Of a DNA stretch of 37,201 nucleotides, positions 23,868 to 32,745 are shown one piece after another. Location of the stretch: positions 1-37,201 of the forward strand of contig JAPPCZ010000058.1 of NCBI GenBank assembly GCA_028824685.1. Direction: 5' to 3'. A program made the translations under genes and the position numbers. This DNA is from Candidatus Poribacteria bacterium. GTDB taxonomy: Bacteria > Poribacteria > WGA-4E > WGA-3G. The notes beneath the pieces are model-generated. The model saw nothing but the letters and a program-made list of their open reading frames with translations, searched no databases and was not told where the DNA came from. Positions within the stretch are counted from its first letter, which is position 1. Each line of letters starts with the position of its first letter.

Positions 23868-24440
23868 TTAAAGCATCTGCCTTGCAAAAATTAATCCAAC
23901 GACACAAACAATTGCGGTAAAAGTACGTTTTTCACTTTTGATCGCACGTTCCCAAGAAAAATCGTGTGCTGATGGAGAGCGATAGGGACGAAAATAGGGA
24001 AGGAAGCGCGGCACTTGTTCCTGATATGACTGATAAACGGATCCACATGATTCCAATAGATACGTTTCTTCTACTGTGATGATGGGAAGATATTGAATAA
24101 AATATCCGATAATCAGGACAGGTATCAACCAAAGGACATTAGCAATCATACAGATCCCGAAACTAAGCAGAAAATTGCCAAGATAGAGTGGGTTACGGAC
24201 ATAACTATAGGGGCCTGTTGTGACAAGGTCGCGGGCAGCACCAAGGGAGGTCGCTCTTGTAGAACCGCCAGCATATCCGACAGCCCATATACGGAGAAAT
24301 TCACCTATAGAGATAAACACAATACCAATTACTGTGGTATGCCATGCTGGTTTTGCGAAAAAAAGCAATGCGAGAATAAATGGAATCGGGGTAAAACTAC
24401 GGATTTTGAAGAAGAAGTTGCCGAGTTTGGAGGAAATCAT
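23868..24440 (-). CDS. ICMT/PEMT-like membrane methyltransferase
   Basis: A 190-aa integral membrane protein with about four to five hydrophobic segments. The C-terminal half carries the SAM-binding signature of isoprenylcysteine/phospholipid methyltransferases: LVTTGPYSYVRNPLYLGNFLLSFG followed by a conserved EE in TVEETYLLESCGSVYQSYQEQVPRFLP. The likely reaction is SAM-dependent methylation of a lipid or a prenyl-type substrate; the actual substrate is unknown. It is transcribed alone, with short intergenic regions on both sides; the upstream one contains dispersed repeats. Confidence 0.8.
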   Translation of the reverse strand: MISSKLGNFFFKIRSFTPIPFILALLFFAKPAWHTTVIGIVFISIGEFLRIWAVGYAGGSTRATSLGAARDLVTTGPYSYVRNPLYLGNFLLSFGICMIANVLWLIPVLIIGYFIQYLPIITVEETYLLESCGSVYQSYQEQVPRFLPYFRPYRSPSAHDFSWERAIKSEKRTFTAIVCVVGLIFARQML

Positions 24441-24497
24441 TATAGGCGTTGATAACTGTGGAAACAGACTTAAAAATCGGAGAAGGCTAAGTTGACA

Positions 24498-24521
24498 GTC
24501 GCGATTCGGAGATCGCTCCTA
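24498..24521. repeat. GTAGGAGCGA-family half palindrome
   Basis: Exact 24-bp inverted copy of the repeat unit at 9729-9752 (first bases on the minus strand TAGGAGCGATCTCCGAATCG). It lies just left of the larger MITE-like element. Confidence 0.65.
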
Positions 24522-24570
24522 CTAATACAACCGCTTCTCTGTAAGAAGGAACTCTGGTTTCCGATTATTG

Positions 24571-24764
24571 TAATACCATTTCTAAATAATGATATTACAT
24601 TATTTCATAAATCGGTTGTCCGAATGCAACACCCTCTTCTGTAGGAGCGACCTCCTGGTCGCGACCCGCCAAATGCCAAAAAGCGCATTTGGCGTTGATT
24701 CGAGGTCGCTCCTACAAAGAAACTCAAAGATCGGAATGATACTTTGTCAATTAGAATGGTATAA
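24571..24764. mobile_element. MITE-like element with nested hairpins
   Basis: Terminal inverted repeats TAATACCATTTCTAA (24571-24585) and TTAGAATGGTATAA (24751-24764) match those of 2111-2272. The core has TGTAGGAGCGACCTC (24640-24654) pairing with GAGGTCGCTCCTACA (24702-24716), and inside it a second hairpin around CGCCAAATGC and GCATTTGGCG followed by TTGATT. There is no coding capacity. It lies just past the stop codon of lptG. The intergenic stretch 24441-24786 holds only this element and the half palindrome before it. Confidence 0.65.
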
Positions 24765-24786
24765 TGATCCACAATTGACAATTTTT

Positions 24787-25848
24787 TTATCTTGGCGTGC
24801 GCCATATTAGGATACTACCGACAATACCATACAAAATATTTGCCCCCCAACAGGCTAAAAACGGATGGAGTTTGCCGTTCTCACTTAGCCCTTCAAGCGT
24901 CGCAAAAGAGAGTGCCCAATAGATGAAGACAAGAAAAAAAGCGATGACTAATCCAGCGAAAAAACCTGCTTTTCCGAAACGAAGCGCTATGGGTGCTCCT
25001 AACATTACAACAACTACTGCCGCAAATGGGTACGCTCTTTTGTGATGTAATTTTACCTGTTCAATCCGTGAAATTTGCCCCGCTTCCTTTTTATAGGCAA
25101 TCTGTTCTTTAAGTTCTTTGATCGTCATCCCCCTTGGGTCTTTATCACTACCGATGAAGCGGGTCGGGTCTTCGTAGCGTTCTATAGATTTCTCTTCAAA
25201 AGTTTCGTAAGCAACTTCTATTTCGTTTTCAAAGTGACGTATATGTCCATCGGTTAGCACCCAATGCGTTGGTGTCCACGTGGCTTCCTTGGCATAGATT
25301 GACCGCTCAAGTTGTCTGTCTTCATCGGATTCCCAAATGGTCAATTTTCTAATTTCTTTGTCTTTTAAATTGATTCGATGAGAAAAAAAGATACGATTGC
25401 CTTTGCCCTTAAAAACGAGAGATCTTCCATATTGAAGGCGGACTTTTTTCTGCAGGACATTTGCTTCATGGTAGGCACGAGATGCGAAGCGGTCATAAAA
25501 AATAGCAAAGCACGCACAAATAATCAGTGTTACAATGATGACAGGGGTAAGGATTCGGTAGACACTTATTCCGCCAGCTTTCATCGCAACAAATTCGTTA
25601 TTACGAACCATCCGTCCAAGAACAAAGAAGATGGCAACAAAGCCGGATACCGGTACGATTTCCATTATCCGACGTGGCGCTTGGTATAGAATAATTTTTA
25701 CCGCTGTGAGATAAGTAATACCATCCTCAAAATGTTTAATGTCCTTATCTAACAAACGAACGATAACAACAAGCGCACTAAAAAAGAAAAAGCCGATAAA
25801 AAAGGCTTTGAGGTATTCTTTGATCAGATAACGGTCTAAAATGTTCAA
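24787..25848 (-). CDS. lptG: LPS export permease LptG (YjgP/YjgQ family)
   Basis: A 353-aa inner-membrane protein. It has the family layout: N-terminal YLIKEYLKAFFIGFFFF, two to three transmembrane helices to about residue 120, a periplasmic jellyroll-like domain (about 125-265), then three helices (about 270-350). With LptF and the ATPase LptB it extracts lipopolysaccharide from the inner membrane and passes it to LptC/LptA. The order after lptF supports LptG rather than LptF. The start is TTG 25848, 7 nt after AGGA. It lies 22 bp after lptF, probably one transcript. Its presence shows that the organism has an outer membrane. Confidence 0.88.
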   Translation of the reverse strand: MNILDRYLIKEYLKAFFIGFFFFSALVVIVRLLDKDIKHFEDGITYLTAVKIILYQAPRRIMEIVPVSGFVAIFFVLGRMVRNNEFVAMKAGGISVYRILTPVIIVTLIICACFAIFYDRFASRAYHEANVLQKKVRLQYGRSLVFKGKGNRIFFSHRINLKDKEIRKLTIWESDEDRQLERSIYAKEATWTPTHWVLTDGHIRHFENEIEVAYETFEEKSIERYEDPTRFIGSDKDPRGMTIKELKEQIAYKKEAGQISRIEQVKLHHKRAYPFAAVVVVMLGAPIALRFGKAGFFAGLVIAFFLVFIYWALSFATLEGLSENGKLHPFLACWGANILYGIVGSILIWRTPR

Positions 25849-25870
25849 GCGATTTTCCTATTTTTACACA

Positions 25871-27073
25871 TTAAGATTCGGCATTTCTATTAACAACTAT
25901 CCGGAATTTGCTCCCTTTATTACGCCATGTTCTTAATTTTTCTTCGCTATACATTCTTGTAATAAGTGCTATTCCGAACGCCGCGACGACAAGATTTGGA
26001 AACCACATTGCCAAAGCTGGATGGAATTTACCAGTCAAACCAGTGTTCTGTCCAAACTGAAGTAGAAGGTAGTATAATAGTATTACCGCTAATCCGATAC
26101 CAAATCCGATCATTCTTCCATTCTTTTTCACCATGAATCCGAGCGGGATACCGACTATGCCAAATGCTAAGCATGCAAACGGAAGCGCAAACTTTTTGTA
26201 GTATTCCACTTTAGCATAGCGGAGTCTATTAATGGTATATTCAGATGGTTCATTTCGTTGCTGAGAAACTTCCAGTTTTCCGATATGTGTCTTAAGCTCT
26301 CCAATACGCATTGTTTGCGGATGTTGTGCTTTATATTCGCGCCGTTGTAAGTCTTTTTTCAAGTCAAGAGCGATCTGTTGTTCCTGAAATTGAGTGACTC
26401 GGAAACCTTCGGAACCGTCAGTTAATGGTTCATAGGTGTGCCCATCGTAAAGAGTCAACTTTGCATTGCCATCTTCATAGCCAAGACTGGCGGATTGTGC
26501 AAGGGTGAAGCGGGGCTGTCCTTGCCAAAATTCGTCCCAGATTTTCACATTCTGTAAACGTTCCGTTTTTGGATCGGTCGATTCGTACATCCAAAGCTTA
26601 CCTTCAGTCTGAAGCTCCTTCATGATGGTATCTTCTTCCAGAATTAGAGCAGGATTGTGTTTTTGGATGTCGCGTTTGAGTGAGACAGACGCACGTGTGG
26701 CTTGTGGTAACACATATTCCATCAATGCTAAGTCAATAACACTTAAGATCACAGTGGCAATCAGGAGGGGTATCATTAGTTGATGGAATCCAATGCCGTG
26801 TGCCCGCATTGCCATTATCTCAGAATCTGTGGAGAGGCGACCCAATGATAGCAGGATTGCAACTAACGCCGCCATCGGAATTGACAGAACTACCGTTGCT
26901 GGCATCACATACAACAGTGATTCAATCAGGTATAATGGACTTACACCTTTCTTAACAAAAAGTTTGACAAGTCGAAAAAGTTCATCAAAAAGTATAATAC
27001 AGGTAAAACAGATTAGGGAAATTAAAAAAGGTGGAATGAACTCTTTAAGACAATAACGCGAAATAATTTTCAT
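25871..27073 (-). CDS. lptF: LPS export permease LptF (YjgP/YjgQ family)
   Basis: A 400-aa inner-membrane protein with the same layout as LptG: ISRYCLKEFIPPFLISL start, helices around residues 10-120 including LYVMPATVVLSIPMAALVAILLSLGRLSTDSEIMAMRAHGIG, the strongest family signature (DSEIxAMRAxG). A periplasmic domain spans about 130-300 and three final helices about 305-380. The C-terminal tail is basic. It acts as the partner of LptG in the LptB2FG transporter. The start ATG has only a weak ribosome binding site (AGAG). Upstream is a 200-bp divergent intergenic region. Confidence 0.88.
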   Translation of the reverse strand: MKIISRYCLKEFIPPFLISLICFTCIILFDELFRLVKLFVKKGVSPLYLIESLLYVMPATVVLSIPMAALVAILLSLGRLSTDSEIMAMRAHGIGFHQLMIPLLIATVILSVIDLALMEYVLPQATRASVSLKRDIQKHNPALILEEDTIMKELQTEGKLWMYESTDPKTERLQNVKIWDEFWQGQPRFTLAQSASLGYEDGNAKLTLYDGHTYEPLTDGSEGFRVTQFQEQQIALDLKKDLQRREYKAQHPQTMRIGELKTHIGKLEVSQQRNEPSEYTINRLRYAKVEYYKKFALPFACLAFGIVGIPLGFMVKKNGRMIGFGIGLAVILLYYLLLQFGQNTGLTGKFHPALAMWFPNLVVAAFGIALITRMYSEEKLRTWRNKGSKFRIVVNRNAES

Positions 27074-27287
27074 AATCTCTATTCAATTCTACACACACTT
27101 TGGTAGAACCGACGTATTTGAACCGAAAGCAGATATTTATATTCTTCGTTTTTCCCCGAATTGATTTGACGCAAATTTAACAGAAAACGTAAGACACTAT
27201 TTATTAGTTGCATTTTAAGTAGAAAATATTTACTAAATTTGCGTTTTTTATTAGAAATTGTGTTGTGGACATGTTATCATGTTTATT

Positions 27288-27755
27288 ATGAACATTACAC
27301 TGGAATCAATTCAGTTGACTACAGCGGACTTGTCAGAGTATTCTGCACGCTTAAGTTCAACACAAGAACTATATTCTCCAACTGCGCCAGCAAAACCTAT
27401 TGCCCAATTCGGTTGGCGCGATCGGTGGTGGTTGAATAATTCCCCTGCCAAGCAAATTGCCCTGAACTATTGGTTTTTCCAATCAGCTGATGAGGCAAAC
27501 ACTGCTGCGGATGAAGGTCGCTTGAGGTTGTCTGCACAATCTGTGTCAAAATTCGGTGGGCGAGAATCTGCTTATCAACCAGTATCTCAAGATCAGGTTA
27601 AACTTGGAGATTCAGTGTGGCAGGCAGGAGCAAATTGGCTTTTTGTTCGGGACACCGTCGTTGTCCTCGTCGCCGAAATTGGCGGAAAAATCCCAGCTGA
27701 AACAACCCTCCAAATAGCACACAAGATTCTTGAGAAGATTGAAAACGAACTTTAG
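27288..27755 (+). CDS. Protein of unknown function
   Basis: A protein of about 155 aa of unknown function. It has no signal peptide or transmembrane helix; tryptophan-rich segments (GWRDRWWLNN, VWQAGANWLFVRDTVVVLVAEIGGK) alternate with amphipathic helices, and the C-terminus (LQIAHKILEKIENEL) is a helix. The start is uncertain: ATGs exist at 27279 and 27288 and none has a clear ribosome binding site; I use 27288. The gene stands alone between lptF (divergent) and the aldolase gene (convergent). I cannot assign a family. Confidence 0.55.
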   Translation: MNITLESIQLTTADLSEYSARLSSTQELYSPTAPAKPIAQFGWRDRWWLNNSPAKQIALNYWFFQSADEANTAADEGRLRLSAQSVSKFGGRESAYQPVSQDQVKLGDSVWQAGANWLFVRDTVVVLVAEIGGKIPAETTLQIAHKILEKIENEL

Positions 27756-27855
27756 TAGAAACGGATTGATAGCGGCACGATTGATATAGCAGGTAAGCGG
27801 TAACGATGACACCACACTCTACCATCTACGGTCGGATCAACCCGTTGTCTGTACA

Positions 27856-28929
27856 CTACTGATAGTCTTGATGCCAATTCTCAGATTGTTTGGCAAGGTG
27901 AATGTTTTCAGCACCTCCAAAGTGACGATGTTCAAACCACGGTAACGCGTTTTCTGCGGCTGCATTTGCATTATGGAAATTGGTTGTTGCCTCATTTTCG
28001 AGAAACTGCGTAACTGCCCCAGTATCAGGATAAAAATCAACCGCATCTTTCCAAATTGCACGCCCACACAAGAACCCGCTTGCACCTGCTGCAGTGGCGA
28101 GTTGAACGTTTTCTATGAATTCCTCAATATCTACCCCAGCACTCAAAATCACCCACGGTAGTGTTGACGCTTCATCTAATCTCTGACAGACCTGTTTAAC
28201 TTCACTCAAATCGTAAGCAGATTCACCAGCATAAAACGCTCGGTCTTGATATTCAGCCGTGTATTTTAAATCCGCTGGGAATTCTAATTTAAGAATATCA
28301 ACTTTATAGGATGGGTCGGTAAATTCTTCAACGCTGCGAATGACCAAGTCCGGTTTCTGTTTCGCAAACCCAACGTTTTTCGTCGTTCCCTCAAGGGCAT
28401 AACTTACAAGTTCTAAAAGAAATGGTAAGTCGTGTTTCTCACATTCATCGCCGACGTGACGGACGAATGCTTGCTGATGTTGCAAGGTTGTCTCAGATGC
28501 ATCGGGATGGTAATAAGCCAGTAATTTGATAGCGTCTGCACCTGCACGCTGCGCTTTTTCTATTGTCCAATTTTCAATAGGATTGGAGAGGCGTTCATTT
28601 TCACTGACACCTTCGCTCACATAGCCAGATTCTTCATAAGCCAAAAGTAGCGCGACATCACGCGGAATCTCTGTAATTGAATACGGGTGTCCATAAATGG
28701 GGTCCGTCAGAACCGCAGTAGAATTTGGCGCAAGAATTCGTGTTATCAAGGTTTTGAGCGATGCGACATCAGAATATTTTACATTTGTCTTGTCTATGTC
28801 AAGGACTTCTGCAAGCTTGGTCACCATAGAACCTCGCTGGTCAATCGCCATCATTTTAAACTTACCGCTTGCGTCGGCAAGTTTCATAAGTCCTCTCAAT
28901 TTTCCAGATGAAATACCAGTCGTAGCCAT
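27856..28929 (-). CDS. Tagatose 1,6-bisphosphate aldolase-like (LacD family)
   Basis: A 357-aa cytoplasmic class I aldolase-like protein. It has the LacD-type start FKMMAIDQRGSM (around residue 24), the segment AVLTDPIYG (about 74-82), and a DILKLEFPAD segment near 223-232, whose lysine is the candidate Schiff-base residue. A late block GASGFLCGRAIWKDAVD is the phosphate-binding end of the TIM barrel. The expected activity is cleavage of a ketose bisphosphate to DHAP and glyceraldehyde 3-phosphate; the true substrate is unproven. The ATG has AAGGAG about 12 nt upstream. It lies 18 bp after the polyprenyl synthase gene on the same strand. Confidence 0.82.
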   Translation of the reverse strand: MATTGISSGKLRGLMKLADASGKFKMMAIDQRGSMVTKLAEVLDIDKTNVKYSDVASLKTLITRILAPNSTAVLTDPIYGHPYSITEIPRDVALLLAYEESGYVSEGVSENERLSNPIENWTIEKAQRAGADAIKLLAYYHPDASETTLQHQQAFVRHVGDECEKHDLPFLLELVSYALEGTTKNVGFAKQKPDLVIRSVEEFTDPSYKVDILKLEFPADLKYTAEYQDRAFYAGESAYDLSEVKQVCQRLDEASTLPWVILSAGVDIEEFIENVQLATAAGASGFLCGRAIWKDAVDFYPDTGAVTQFLENEATTNFHNANAAAENALPWFEHRHFGGAENIHLAKQSENWHQDYQ

Positions 28930-28947
28930 TAAAATAAGTTCTCCTTA

Positions 28948-30012
28948 CTAATATTCGCGTTCAATGAAAAAGTGAATTAGGGATAAAAACAGTTGCTTTG
29001 CCCTATTATTCGGAAGATGGGCAAAATTCTGATTAAACTTTTCAGTTGCTTGTTGAAGTAGTGTTTTCGAACACTTTTGTGCGTATTGAATAGAGTTGTA
29101 TTTCTGCATCAATTGTAAAACAATTTGCACGTCTGCTTCTGTTTTTTCAGCGCGTGGTCGTGCCATAATGTCAATAACGTTTTGCGCTTCTGATGGCGTG
29201 CATGAATTAAAGAGATGAATAAGAACAAGCGTCCGTTTGCCTTCACTAATGTCCCCTGCAATCTCTTTGCCATATCTACCAACATCGCCAATCAGATTGA
29301 GTACATCGTCCTGGATTTGGAATGCAACCCCCAGAGACTTCCCGAATTCAATAAAGACATCCGCTTCTTCGTCACTGGCACCCCCGATAATTGCTCCCAC
29401 ACGACAAGGCGTGATACAAGTATACCAAGCAGTTTTCTGTATACACATGGTCAAATAATCGTTTTCGTTAAGATTCCATTGATTATTGCGCACCCAACTT
29501 AGTTCAATGTGTTGCCCTTCAACGACTTGGTTGCAAAGTCGCACGAATTCGGATAATATCTGAAAAGCGAGTTGAGACCCGAGGATATCAGCGTTTCTGT
29601 GAAGCATCTCCCACGTTTTACAGTGCAATGCATCTCCAACGTTGATCGCCATTGGGATGCCGTGTTTTTGATGTAGGCAAGGTTCACCACGTCGCAGTTC
29701 AGAACCATCTTCAATATCATCGTGAATCAGAAGCCAATTTTGAAGCATCTCAAGCGCTGCAGCAGTGTTGACAGCACGTTCAGGGTTTCCACCAAATGCC
29801 TCACATATAAGCAGACAGAGTGCGGGTCTTAATCCTTTTCCCGCACGTCGCGGATAATCTAACATCATTTGGTATAATTGATGGACATCCTGATGCTCAT
29901 GAGTGGTGGGAAGAAAGTCAAAGATACATGCATCTACTTTTGTTTTGACTTCCTTGAGATATGCGGTGACGAGGTCTTTTGTTGGTGCTGGTTCACGCCC
30001 AGATTTCGGCAT
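28948..30012 (-). CDS. Polyprenyl (isoprenyl) diphosphate synthase
   Basis: A 354-aa cytoplasmic trans-prenyltransferase. GKGLRP at residues 58-63 binds the isopentenyl substrate. The first aspartate-rich motif is DDIED at 98-102 (LLIHDDIEDGSELRRGEPCLH), and the second is DD at 235-236 (FQIQDDVLNLIGD). These residues bind magnesium and the allylic substrate. It builds C15-C20 or longer isoprenoid diphosphates for quinones, carotenoids or carriers; chain length is not predicted. The ATG has GGAG 4 nt upstream. It heads a two-gene unit with the LacD-like gene. Confidence 0.9.
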   Translation of the reverse strand: MPKSGREPAPTKDLVTAYLKEVKTKVDACIFDFLPTTHEHQDVHQLYQMMLDYPRRAGKGLRPALCLLICEAFGGNPERAVNTAAALEMLQNWLLIHDDIEDGSELRRGEPCLHQKHGIPMAINVGDALHCKTWEMLHRNADILGSQLAFQILSEFVRLCNQVVEGQHIELSWVRNNQWNLNENDYLTMCIQKTAWYTCITPCRVGAIIGGASDEEADVFIEFGKSLGVAFQIQDDVLNLIGDVGRYGKEIAGDISEGKRTLVLIHLFNSCTPSEAQNVIDIMARPRAEKTEADVQIVLQLMQKYNSIQYAQKCSKTLLQQATEKFNQNFAHLPNNRAKQLFLSLIHFFIEREY

Positions 30013-30159
30013 TAGTCTCCCTATTTCTACTTCCAGTCAGTTCTCCCTTTTCTGCATGTATCAGTTATAAAGTATACCATATTGTGTAATGAAAATCAAG
30101 TTTTTTGTAAGGACGTTCCTCATGAAACAGTTCTGAAAAAGTCTATAAGTTTCAATGTT

Positions 30160-31029
30160 TTAGAAGATTATTTTTATCAAATCATAGATGAAATTTGCTA
30201 AAACTCCACAGATTAAACTGCCCAAGATTATTCTATGTTTACCCACAGCAGATTGCGTTCCAGTATACTCAACAATTGGAAAAACCCATCTAGTATAATC
30301 AAACAAGGCTTTAAATAAATGTAGGGACAGGAAGAAAACATAGACATACGCGGCAGTTTCCAATATTCTTGATATTTCCCCAAAAGTGTTGCCGCTCCAT
30401 ACTGATAACTTATATGCTATTGAAAACGCAAATGGGATCCCTCCACATAGAACAAGTATGTCATAAACACTATGTCTGTGAAGAAATCGACGGTGTGTTC
30501 TTTTTTCTTTGATGAAATCTGTAACTTTACGAAATACTCCGCTAACCCAATCGGAATTTAGACCTGAAACAAAAATATTACTTGCGTTTGGTGTGGATAT
30601 GGAAGGTGATAGTGATAGATTAAAAAGTTCAGATCTGGTGAAATCCAACAAAATTTCAAAATGATTTCTGGGATACCAACCATATAAATTTCTTAAATCC
30701 ATCTCGCTGTTTATGTATAGACTCTTAATCTTACTTGGAAAACGTGGAGAGCCAAACACAGCTGGAATTGTACCAAAAATCCTTTCATCATCAGTTCCAC
30801 GAACGGTTACCTTTAATTCAAACCCAGACCTTAACAATTCTTTATCAGAATCAATTTGTTCTACAGGTCGGTCAAGCGGAGCATAATAAGATATTTCTTC
30901 CTCCGCCGCTGCACGACTTGACTCTTGCAATATTTCACAGAGTGTTTTCAAATCCTCTTTGGTAAAAGCACATGCTGTAATTTGTTCCGATAACTCCGTT
31001 GTCAAGATTGCTCGGTTTTGTTGTTCCAT
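30160..31029 (-). CDS. Membrane protein of unknown function with three C-terminal helices
   Basis: A 289-aa protein. The N-terminal 190 residues are soluble with charged helices and a strand-rich part (ELKVTVRGTDDERIFGTIPAVF). Three hydrophobic segments lie near residues 192-212 (YDILVLCGGIPFAFSIAYKL), 223-245 (ILETAAYVYVFFLSLHLFKAL) and 268-288 (IILGSLICGVLANFIYDLI). I do not recognise a family. The ATG has AAGGA upstream. It is isolated by about 150-210 bp on each side. Confidence 0.65.
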   Translation of the reverse strand: MEQQNRAILTTELSEQITACAFTKEDLKTLCEILQESSRAAAEEEISYYAPLDRPVEQIDSDKELLRSGFELKVTVRGTDDERIFGTIPAVFGSPRFPSKIKSLYINSEMDLRNLYGWYPRNHFEILLDFTRSELFNLSLSPSISTPNASNIFVSGLNSDWVSGVFRKVTDFIKEKRTHRRFLHRHSVYDILVLCGGIPFAFSIAYKLSVWSGNTFGEISRILETAAYVYVFFLSLHLFKALFDYTRWVFPIVEYTGTQSAVGKHRIILGSLICGVLANFIYDLIKIIF

Positions 31030-31243
31030 TTCAATCCTTTACACATTATCAGCCTTGGTTATTCTTCAATGAGGTAAGTGTAGATATTTGAAAGAGTATA
31101 TTCTACCAACTGCAAATTCCCAACTGGCCATTACTTCGCAAACTTACTCTAAACATTCAATCAGACAATCATCGTTATCCACATGACAATGCCATTGATG
31201 TTAGAGAGAACACTTTAAAATTGATAACGGTGGGAGAATTTGT

Positions 31244-31498
31244 TTATCCGGAGGGACTATTAGAATGGTGTTCACGTTCTAACTTGACCTGATGAAAATC
31301 AAATTCAACAAGCCTAATTATGCCGGGTTCATTATCATACACTACACCGATGGATGCAATTGTTTCTCCGGTTCCCGACGGGTTTTTGAATTCAATAATA
31401 TCACGAATTTTCCCAGGATTTCCATCTACAACAACCCTATCACCAACTTTCCAATCTTTTACGCGTTGGAAGGGAATATAATTAACGGCATCAGTCAT
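31244..31498 (-). CDS. Small SH3-like (KOW-type) protein of unknown function
   Basis: An 84-aa cytoplasmic protein. The opening WKVGDRVVVDGNPGKIRDIIEF has the pattern of a small SH3-like beta-barrel of the KOW type, with GxxGxI turns, followed by a second sheet half (IASIGVVYDNEPGIIRLVEFDFHQVKL). Its partner is unknown. The ATG is well supported by AAGGAG 8 nt upstream, which argues that this short frame is real. Confidence 0.6.
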   Translation of the reverse strand: MTDAVNYIPFQRVKDWKVGDRVVVDGNPGKIRDIIEFKNPSGTGETIASIGVVYDNEPGIIRLVEFDFHQVKLEREHHSNSPSG

Positions 31499-31577
31499 AG
31501 CTTAGACTCCTTATTATTAAGAATTGGGTTTGTCATATAAAGAAAATACTTAACTTAAAAGTTTGGACAATAGTTAG

Positions 31578-31684
31578 ATACCAATGCTATATCCTCATTA
31601 TATAATATTGCGTTTCAAATATCAAATTAAATTCCCAACTTGTGTGGCATAGTAACTCTGTCAAAATGTGGATAGAATTGGTAT
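31578..31684. mobile_element. Short inverted-repeat element, possibly MITE-derived
   Basis: ATACCAATGCTAT (31578-31590) and ATAGAATTGGTAT (31672-31684) form an inverted repeat resembling the ends of the elements at 2111 and 24571. The interior is AT-rich and non-coding and lacks the GTAGGAGCGA palindrome. It is probably a decayed family member. Confidence 0.4.
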
Positions 31685-31689
31685 GCAAT

Positions 31690-31917
31690 CTACGATTCTG
31701 AATTGCCGTCAAGATCGAGGGCGATGAAACGAAATCCGGTGGGTTTAAGCTTTTCAACGAGTTCGGTTCGCAGCTCAAGTACACGCGCAAACTCAGATTC
31801 GGGCACCAATATTCTTAAAACAGGTTTATGGTCAAATAACGTAGCACTTTCAATATTGAATTCTTCAATAAGTTGTTCGGCCTGCTTTAAAGCCGAAAGT
31901 GGTGGTTGGGTTTCCAT
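31690..31917 (-). CDS. Small protein resembling the C-terminal tail of LarE
   Basis: A 75-aa protein. An N-terminal helical part is followed by RILVPESEFARVLELRTELVEKLKPTGFRFIALDLDGNSES. The ending GFRFIALDLDG resembles the conserved C-terminal piece of LarE-type sulfur transferases (GFxxVxLDLEGYRSG), but the catalytic PP-loop domain is absent, so it may be a separate adaptor or small domain. Its ATG directly abuts the TAA of the upstream SDR gene, so it is translationally coupled. It is the last gene of the purD-led run. Confidence 0.5.
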   Translation of the reverse strand: METQPPLSALKQAEQLIEEFNIESATLFDHKPVLRILVPESEFARVLELRTELVEKLKPTGFRFIALDLDGNSES

Positions 31918-32724
31918 TTACTTGCGTTTTCTCCAATCGCTACCCGCCATAAATCCGCCATCAACGAACACCATTTGTCCGGTAACAAAATCGGAGGCGT
32001 TAGATGCAAAAAAGATCGTCAAACCTGCCAAATCTTCTGGTTCACCCCAACGGTATGCGGGTGTGCGGTTGAGAATCCATTCGTTTCGGCTATCTTCCCG
32101 CGCAGGAGCGGTCATTTCTGTTCGGATAAAGCCCGGTGCAATCCCGTTGACCTGTATATTATACTCTGCCCATTCTACCGCAAGCAGTTTTGTTAGCTGT
32201 AAGAGACCGCCTTTTGCTGCAGTATATGCTACGCTTGTCGGAAGTCCTATTGCTGATGTGAGGGATAGCGTATTGATGACCTTACCGCCACCCTGTTTTT
32301 CCATGACTTTGCCGCAGGCTTTCGCGAGGAAGAACGCTCCCTTCAAATTAACATCCGTGACGAAGTCCCAATCTTCTTCGCTGAATTCCAATGCAGGATT
32401 TCGGATATTCACACCCGCATTGTTCACCAAGACATCAAGTCTGCCAAAGGTTTTGACGGTTTGTGCAACGAGCGAGTCAATTTCCTGCAGATTACCGATG
32501 TCCGCCTGAATTGGTAGGACAGTGCTACCGGTTTCATCAGCAATTTGTTCAGCAACGGGAGTAAGTGTTGCAGTCTCCCTCCCGGCGATGACGAGTTCTG
32601 AACCGGCACCTGCAAGCCCTTCAGCCATTGCTCTGCCGATTCCTCGACTTGCGCCACTCACAAGGCTCACTTTGCCATCTAACCGAAAATGTTGGATAGT
32701 ATCTGCAGCAGATTTTTGATCCAT
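31918..32724 (-). CDS. SDR-family oxidoreductase
   Basis: A 268-aa classical short-chain dehydrogenase/reductase. The nucleotide loop is SGASRGIG at residues 23-30 and NNAG at 101-104. The catalytic residues are S154, Y167 and K171 (YTAAK). The C-terminal VTGQMVFVDGGFMAG is the usual end of gluconate 5-dehydrogenase or 3-oxoacyl-ACP reductase-like SDRs. The substrate is unknown. A KVSLVSGASRGIG opening rather than VTGA is slightly unusual. It is downstream of the VWA gene by 21 bp and immediately upstream of the small LarE-tail-like gene. Confidence 0.88.
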   Translation of the reverse strand: MDQKSAADTIQHFRLDGKVSLVSGASRGIGRAMAEGLAGAGSELVIAGRETATLTPVAEQIADETGSTVLPIQADIGNLQEIDSLVAQTVKTFGRLDVLVNNAGVNIRNPALEFSEEDWDFVTDVNLKGAFFLAKACGKVMEKQGGGKVINTLSLTSAIGLPTSVAYTAAKGGLLQLTKLLAVEWAEYNIQVNGIAPGFIRTEMTAPAREDSRNEWILNRTPAYRWGEPEDLAGLTIFFASNASDFVTGQMVFVDGGFMAGSDWRKRK

Positions 32725-32745
32725 ACCTTATTCCATTACAATGGG

